A stretch of 24,643 bases of DNA, from NCBI GenBank assembly GCA_964196325.1, contig CAXMST010000109.1, positions 1 to 24,643 of the forward strand. The letters are read 5' to 3'. The notes under the pieces are model-generated. The model was given only the letters and a program-made list of their open reading frames with translations, was not told the origin of the DNA and did not search any database. A program made the position numbers and the translations under genes. This stretch comes from CAXMST01 sp964196325 (lineage in GTDB: Bacteria > Actinomycetota > Thermoleophilia > Solirubrobacterales > 70-9). This document shows, one piece after another, positions 20,195-24,643 of this stretch; positions within the stretch are counted from its first letter, which is position 1; every line of letters begins with the position of its first letter.

Positions 20195-23100
20195 ATGAGT
20201 GCACCACGCGACATCCTCGCTGCCGCGCGTGAGCGGGTGGTTGTCTACGACGGTGGCATGGGGGCGACGCTGGAGCCGATGGAGCTGACCTCGGCCGACT
20301 ACGGCGGCCTCCAGGGCAAGTGCCACGAGGCCCTCATCCTGAACCGCCCTGACGTGATCGAGCAGGTGCACGCCTCGATGCTCGAGGCCGGCGCCGAGGT
20401 GCTCGAGACGGACTCCTTCCAGGGCTCACGGCTGAAGCTGGACGAGTGGGGGCTTGCCGAGCACACGGTCGAGATCAATCGCAAGGCGGCCGAGATCGCC
20501 CGCCGCGCTGCCGGTCCGGAGCGTTTCGTCGCCGGCTCGATCGGGCCGACCGGGTTCCTGCCCGCCTCCAACGATCCCACCCTGGGCGCGATTAGCTTCA
20601 AGCGTCTCGTCGAGGTCTTCGACGAGCAGGCCGGGGCGCTGGTCGAGGGCGGCGCCGACCTGCTGATCATCGAGACCGCGCAGGACATCCTCGAAGTCCG
20701 TGCCGCGATCGTGGGCGCCCGCGAGGCGTTTGGGCGTCTCGACCGCTCGGTGCCGATTCAGGTCTCGGTTTCGCTGCTCCCGAACGGGGGCAAGATGCTG
20801 TTGGGCACCGACATCGAGGCCGTGCTGGCGATAGCCGAGGGCATGGAGGTCGACATCCTCGGCCTGAACTGCTCCACAGGTCCTGAGGACATGCGGGACG
20901 CGATCCGCTATCTGGGCGAGCACTCACCCTTGCCGCTGCACTGCATCCCCAACGCCGGGCTGCCGCTGCAGGGCCCCGATGGCGAGACAATCTTCCCCGA
21001 GGGGCCGGAGCAGATCGCCTCCGTTCTAGGCGAGTTCGTGGAACGCCATGACGTCGGCATCGTCGGTGGTTGCTGCGGCACCACGCCGGAACACATCGCC
21101 GCTCTGGCCGAGCGTGTTGCCGGTCGGCGTCCGGCCCAACGGCCAGAGCCCGGGCCGAGGCGCCTGGCCTCGATGATGACCGCGCTCGACCTGGTCCAGG
21201 AGCCGGCGCCGACCCTGGTCGGCGAGCGCGTCAACTCGCAAGGCTCGCGCAAGGCGAAGGAGTTGCTGCTCGCGGACGACTACGACGGCCTGGTCGGTGT
21301 CGCCGAGGACCAGGTCACCGGCGGCGCCCATTTGCTCGATGTCTGCGTGGCGCTGACCGAGCGCGAGGACGAGGATGTCCAGATCAGCGAGGTCGTCGAG
21401 CGGATCTCGCTCAGCCAGCCGGCCCCGATCCAGATCGACTCGACCGAGCCCGAGGTGATCGAGGCGGCGTTGGAGCGGATCCCCGGTCGCGCGATCGTCA
21501 ACTCGGTCAACCTCGAGGCGGGCCGCGACAAGCTCGACCGGGTGGTTCCGCTCGCTCGCCGGCACGGCGCCGCCCTGATCGCCCTGACCATCGATGAGGT
21601 CGGGATGGCGAAGACGGCGGATCGCAAGGTTGAGATCGCCGAGCGGATCGCGGAGCTGGCCTGCGGTGAGCATGGGCTCGACCCCGAGCTGTTGATCTTC
21701 GACGTCCTGACCTTCACCCTGACCACCGGCGACGAGGAATGGCGCCCCTCTGCGGTGGCGACGATCGAGGGGATCAGCGCGGTCAAGCGGGCGCTGCCCG
21801 GCGTCAAGACCTCGCTCGGTGTCTCGAACGTCAGCTTCGGCGTCTCACAGCCGGCACGGGCTGTGCTCAACTCAGTCTTCCTCCACCACTGCGTCGAGGC
21901 CGGGCTCGACTTGGCGATGGTCAACCCGAACCACATCACGCCCTACGGTGAGATCTCCGACTTCGAGCGCGAGCTCGCCGACGATCTGGTTTTCAACCGG
22001 CGTGAGGACGCACTCGAACGGTTCATCACCCACTTCGAGAGCAAGGGCGAGGAGCCCGAGGAGGAGGTCGGCGATCCGACCGAGGGGATGGAGCCTGAGG
22101 AGGCCCTGCACTGGCACATCCTGCGACGCAAGAAGGATGGGGTGGAGGTGTGGATCGAGCGCTCGGTGGAAAAGATCGGGGCGGTTCCCACGCTGAACCA
22201 GGTGTTGTTGCCGGCGATGAAGGAGGTCGGGGACAAGTTCGGTGCCGGCGAGCTGATCCTGCCGTTCGTCCTGCAGTCGGCCGAGGTGATGAAGCGCGCG
22301 GTGGCCCGGCTCGAGGACTTCCTCGAGCGCAGCGAGGACACGAGCAAGGGCAAGGTTGTGATCGCGACCGTGTTCGGCGACGTCCACGACATCGGCAAGT
22401 CGCTGGTGAACACGATCCTGACCAACAACGGCTACACGGTCGTCGACCTCGGCAAGCAGGTTCCGATCGATCAGATCATCGAAGCCGCGGTCGCCGAGGA
22501 GGCCGACGCGATCGGGCTCAGCGCGCTGCTCGTCTCGACCTCGAAGCAGATGCCCGCCTGCATCGGCGAGTTGCACGAGCGTGGCCACGGGTTCCCCGTG
22601 CTGCTCGGCGGCGCCGCGATCAATCGTGACTTCGGCCGCCGCGCCCTCTATCCGAAGGGCCGCGATTCAGACGAGCTCTATGAGCCCGGGGTCTTCTATT
22701 GCAAGGACGCGTTTCAGGGCCTCGACACGATGGACGCCCTGGTTGATGGGGAGGCCCGCGAGGCACTGCTCGAGAAGATCCGCACCGACGCCCGCGCGCT
22801 CCGCGAGAAGCCGGTGATCGTCGACGACGGCCCGCCCCTCGATGACTCGAGCGCGCGCTCCCCGGCCCGGACCGACATAGCGATCCCGGCGCCTCCGTTT
22901 TGGGGGGTACGCGATCGAGAGATCGACCTCGACGAGGTCTTCCCCTACCTCGATCGTCACGTCCTGTTCAAGCTGCACTGGGGCGGGCGCGGCAACAAGG
23001 GTGAGGACTGGCGCCGGATCGTCGAGGGCCACAACGGCGACGAGGGCTTCTCGGCGCGGCTCGCGCGTATGTGGAGAGAGCAGGACTACCTCCAGCCGCG

Positions 23101-23767
23101 GGTCCGGAGCGGCTACTTCCCCTGCAACTCAGATGGCAACGAGTTGGTGATCTTCGATCCCAGCGACCACGATCGGGAGATCGAGCGCTTTGGGTTCCCG
23201 CGGCAGCCCCGTCACGACCGCATCTGCCTGGCTGACTTCTACCGGCCCCTCGAGTCCGGTGAGCGCGACGTGGTCGCCCTGCAGGGGGTCACCGCGGGCG
23301 CCGGCGTCACCGAGCGGATCGGGCAGCTTGAGCGGGATGGCGAGTTCGCGGAGCAGCTCTACGTGCATGGTCTCGGGGTGCAGACGGCCGAGGGGTTGGC
23401 GGAGTGGAGCCACGCCCGGATTCGCGAGGAGCTCGAGCTCCCTGCGGGCCAGGGCCGGCGCTACTCGTGGGGATACCCAGCCTGCCCGGATCAGTCCGAA
23501 CACCGCAAGCTCTGGCCGCTACTCGACCTCACAGCGGTGGGGATGGAGCTCTCAGAGGGCTATGCGGTCGAGCCCGAGCAGTCGACCGTGGCGATCATCG
23601 CCCAGCACCCTCAGGCGGTGTACTTCGGGATGAAAGCCGGCCATATCCCTGAGGCGCCGACCTCCGACGAGCTGATCGCCGGCACCGATCGCGGCGGCGA
23701 GCTGCCGTCCGACACCGACCTCGAGGGCGACGGGACGATCGAGTCGGAGGGCGCCGGGGCGGTCTAG
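20195..23767 (+). CDS. metH: Cobalamin-dependent methionine synthase
   Basis: This 1190-residue full-length MetH transfers methyl from 5-methyl-tetrahydrofolate via cobalamin to homocysteine. Domain order: homocysteine/zinc domain (about 1-310; zinc Cys C226 in LNCSTGP, C293/C294 in GGCCGTTPEH); pterin domain (about 335-605; LVGERVNSQGSRKAKELL, IDSTEPEVIEAAL, MVNPNHITPYGEI); cap domain (about 650-715); B12 domain with FGDVHDIGKSLV (H731 as axial ligand); and the C-terminal AdoMet reactivation domain (about 890-1160; RRYSWGYPACPDQSEHRKLW, LSEGYAVEPEQST). The activation domain means it can be rescued by AdoMet/flavodoxin-type reduction. The ATG at 20195 is chosen because upstream codons lie in the riboswitch. 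GGAGG is 16 nt away, longer than usual. Confidence 0.97.
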   Translation: MSAPRDILAAARERVVVYDGGMGATLEPMELTSADYGGLQGKCHEALILNRPDVIEQVHASMLEAGAEVLETDSFQGSRLKLDEWGLAEHTVEINRKAAEIARRAAGPERFVAGSIGPTGFLPASNDPTLGAISFKRLVEVFDEQAGALVEGGADLLIIETAQDILEVRAAIVGAREAFGRLDRSVPIQVSVSLLPNGGKMLLGTDIEAVLAIAEGMEVDILGLNCSTGPEDMRDAIRYLGEHSPLPLHCIPNAGLPLQGPDGETIFPEGPEQIASVLGEFVERHDVGIVGGCCGTTPEHIAALAERVAGRRPAQRPEPGPRRLASMMTALDLVQEPAPTLVGERVNSQGSRKAKELLLADDYDGLVGVAEDQVTGGAHLLDVCVALTEREDEDVQISEVVERISLSQPAPIQIDSTEPEVIEAALERIPGRAIVNSVNLEAGRDKLDRVVPLARRHGAALIALTIDEVGMAKTADRKVEIAERIAELACGEHGLDPELLIFDVLTFTLTTGDEEWRPSAVATIEGISAVKRALPGVKTSLGVSNVSFGVSQPARAVLNSVFLHHCVEAGLDLAMVNPNHITPYGEISDFERELADDLVFNRREDALERFITHFESKGEEPEEEVGDPTEGMEPEEALHWHILRRKKDGVEVWIERSVEKIGAVPTLNQVLLPAMKEVGDKFGAGELILPFVLQSAEVMKRAVARLEDFLERSEDTSKGKVVIATVFGDVHDIGKSLVNTILTNNGYTVVDLGKQVPIDQIIEAAVAEEADAIGLSALLVSTSKQMPACIGELHERGHGFPVLLGGAAINRDFGRRALYPKGRDSDELYEPGVFYCKDAFQGLDTMDALVDGEAREALLEKIRTDARALREKPVIVDDGPPLDDSSARSPARTDIAIPAPPFWGVRDREIDLDEVFPYLDRHVLFKLHWGGRGNKGEDWRRIVEGHNGDEGFSARLARMWREQDYLQPRVRSGYFPCNSDGNELVIFDPSDHDREIERFGFPRQPRHDRICLADFYRPLESGERDVVALQGVTAGAGVTERIGQLERDGEFAEQLYVHGLGVQTAEGLAEWSHARIREELELPAGQGRRYSWGYPACPDQSEHRKLWPLLDLTAVGMELSEGYAVEPEQSTVAIIAQHPQAVYFGMKAGHIPEAPTSDELIAGTDRGGELPSDTDLEGDGTIESEGAGAV

Positions 23768-24643
23768 ATGACTGCTTCCGAGGGGTGCTCGTAGGCACCC
23801 GGAAACTCGAGCAATATCTGGGCCGTTCGCTCCGGCCGCTCGACCTGAGGGCAGTGGCCGCAGTCGGGGATCACCTCGATATCGCTGTACGGAACCGTGC
23901 GCAGAACGCGCTCGGCGCCGCCTGTGTAGACCATCCGATCGCGGTCACCCCAGACGAGCAGCAGGGGACAGGCGATGCGTTCGAGCCGGTAGGGGCGCAC
24001 GAGCTCGGCCAGCATCTGCCGACCGATGTCGAGGATCTCGCCGGCTCGCTCGACCGTCGGGATGTGTCCGCTGAACGACTCGACCACATCGGGGCTGGCG
24101 CGCCCGGCGGTCGAGAAGGCGAGGCCGGCGTAGACCCTGCCCACGACCTGGCGGACCAGCGGCACGGGAAGCGGCACGGGGGAGTGGCGCAGCACGCGGA
24201 TCAGCCACTCGCGCTCGATGATCGCCAGCCAACGCGCCATCTCCAGCCCGGCGGGGGCGATCGGTACGACTCCCGCGATCGGCAGCTCGTGGCGCTCGGC
24301 CGAGCGCATCGCCAGGCACCCTCCGAGCGAGTTGCCAACAACGTAGACGCCCGCCTCGTGTTCCTGCGCCTCGCACAGCTCCCGCACGGCCTGGTTGACC
24401 ATGCGATCCCACTGACCCAGCAGCGGTGAGGTCGAATCCAAGCGCCCGGCGGCGCCAAAGCCGGCCAGGTCGATGGCGACAGCCCGGCGCCCGGCGGCAC
24501 CTAGGAGCTCGAGCAGCGGGCGCCAGGTGTCGGCGCTATCGGCGAAACCATGCAGGAGCAGGAACGGGGGGCCCTCGCCATCGACGGCGAGGCGCCGCGT
24601 GGCGACCCCGCCCAGGCGCGTCCGTTCCTCGGTGAGCGCGATC
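23764..24643 (-). CDS. Alpha/beta-hydrolase, partial (5' end outside window)
   Basis: The frame is open to the window edge and covers about 292 residues. It shows the oxyanion strand FLLLHGFADSADTWRPLLELL and AIDLAGFG. The nucleophile elbow follows as VVGNSLGGCLA (Ser), then the acid LLVWGDRDRMVY (Asp) and the catalytic His in DCGHCPQVERPE. All three triad residues are therefore present. The reaction could be ester or C-C bond hydrolysis, or haloperoxidase-like chemistry, and cannot be specified. An internal TTG at 24441 is not the start, since strong family sequence continues upstream. Its TAG stop shares four bases (CTAG) with the convergent metH stop, leaving no room for a terminator between them. 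Confidence 0.92.
   Translation of the reverse strand, partial: IALTEERTRLGGVATRRLAVDGEGPPFLLLHGFADSADTWRPLLELLGAAGRRAVAIDLAGFGAAGRLDSTSPLLGQWDRMVNQAVRELCEAQEHEAGVYVVGNSLGGCLAMRSAERHELPIAGVVPIAPAGLEMARWLAIIEREWLIRVLRHSPVPLPVPLVRQVVGRVYAGLAFSTAGRASPDVVESFSGHIPTVERAGEILDIGRQMLAELVRPYRLERIACPLLLVWGDRDRMVYTGGAERVLRTVPYSDIEVIPDCGHCPQVERPERTAQILLEFPGAYEHPSEAVI

Overview
The window is very GC-rich and compactly coded, with short intergenic gaps, many GTG starts and one TTG start. Its gene content points to an actinobacterium. It has a holin-X/DUF3618 envelope cassette, an actinobacterial-type chlorite-dismutase-fold coproheme decarboxylase, an FprA-type ferredoxin reductase, a PimA-like glycosyltransferase and several genes with a leaderless-type -10 box just before the start codon. 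The overall style resembles the deep-branching class Thermoleophilia (Solirubrobacterales-like). That placement is inferred from gene content, since no rRNA or marker phylogeny is available here.

Layout. 1-1122 (minus): a response regulator followed by a histidine kinase cut by the window edge. 1342-6152: a lipid or acyl-CoA catabolic island. It holds an acyl-CoA dehydrogenase (minus), then the 5' remnants of a cytochrome P450 (plus) and an MMPL transporter (minus) fused tail to tail at about 3017/3018, then a plus-strand operon of crotonase-family enzyme, OsmC-like protein, MerR regulator and small membrane protein. Both divergent intergenic regions of this island carry the same palindromic element (2607-2631 and 3789-3813), which suggests one regulator for the whole set. 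6200-7709: a nitrilase-superfamily amidohydrolase and a TetR regulator behind another palindrome. 7796-8615: a three-gene envelope cassette (44-aa membrane peptide, holin-X, DUF3618). 8637-9512 (minus): a DegV fatty-acid-binding protein. 9596-12017: a membrane protein, a cupin gene with reading-frame lesions, an NAD-dependent epimerase/reductase and a thioredoxin-fold protein.

12042-13181 is an Fe-S module: ErpA/IscA-type carrier (plus) facing a monothiol CGFS glutaredoxin and BolA (minus). An EAL-domain remnant (13228-13623) follows. Next comes a minus-strand pair of coproheme decarboxylase (HemQ) and FprA-like ferredoxin-NADP reductase. hemQ starts head to head with, and overlaps by 20 bp, a plus-strand polytopic membrane protein with an alkaline-phosphatase-like extracytoplasmic domain. 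That gene is followed 14 bp later by a 777-aa fusion of a GT4 glycosyltransferase with a UPF0104/LPG-synthase-type membrane domain. Then come a terminator-like hairpin, a promoter and a SAM-I (S-box) riboswitch controlling a full-length cobalamin-dependent methionine synthase (metH, 20195-23767). metH converges on a 5'-truncated alpha/beta hydrolase, and their stop codons share the bases CTAG.

Themes: catabolic regulation by shared operators, Fe-S/heme/redox maintenance, envelope biogenesis, and riboswitch control of methionine synthesis. Three genes are clear remnants (P450, MMPL, EAL), and the cupin is broken or mis-sequenced. I see no tRNA, rRNA, CRISPR array, insertion sequence or prophage. 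No single locus is demonstrably a new defence or mobile system. The most interesting signals are the repeated operator, the P450/MMPL junction, the riboswitch, the GT4-flippase fusion and the leaderless-promoter pattern.
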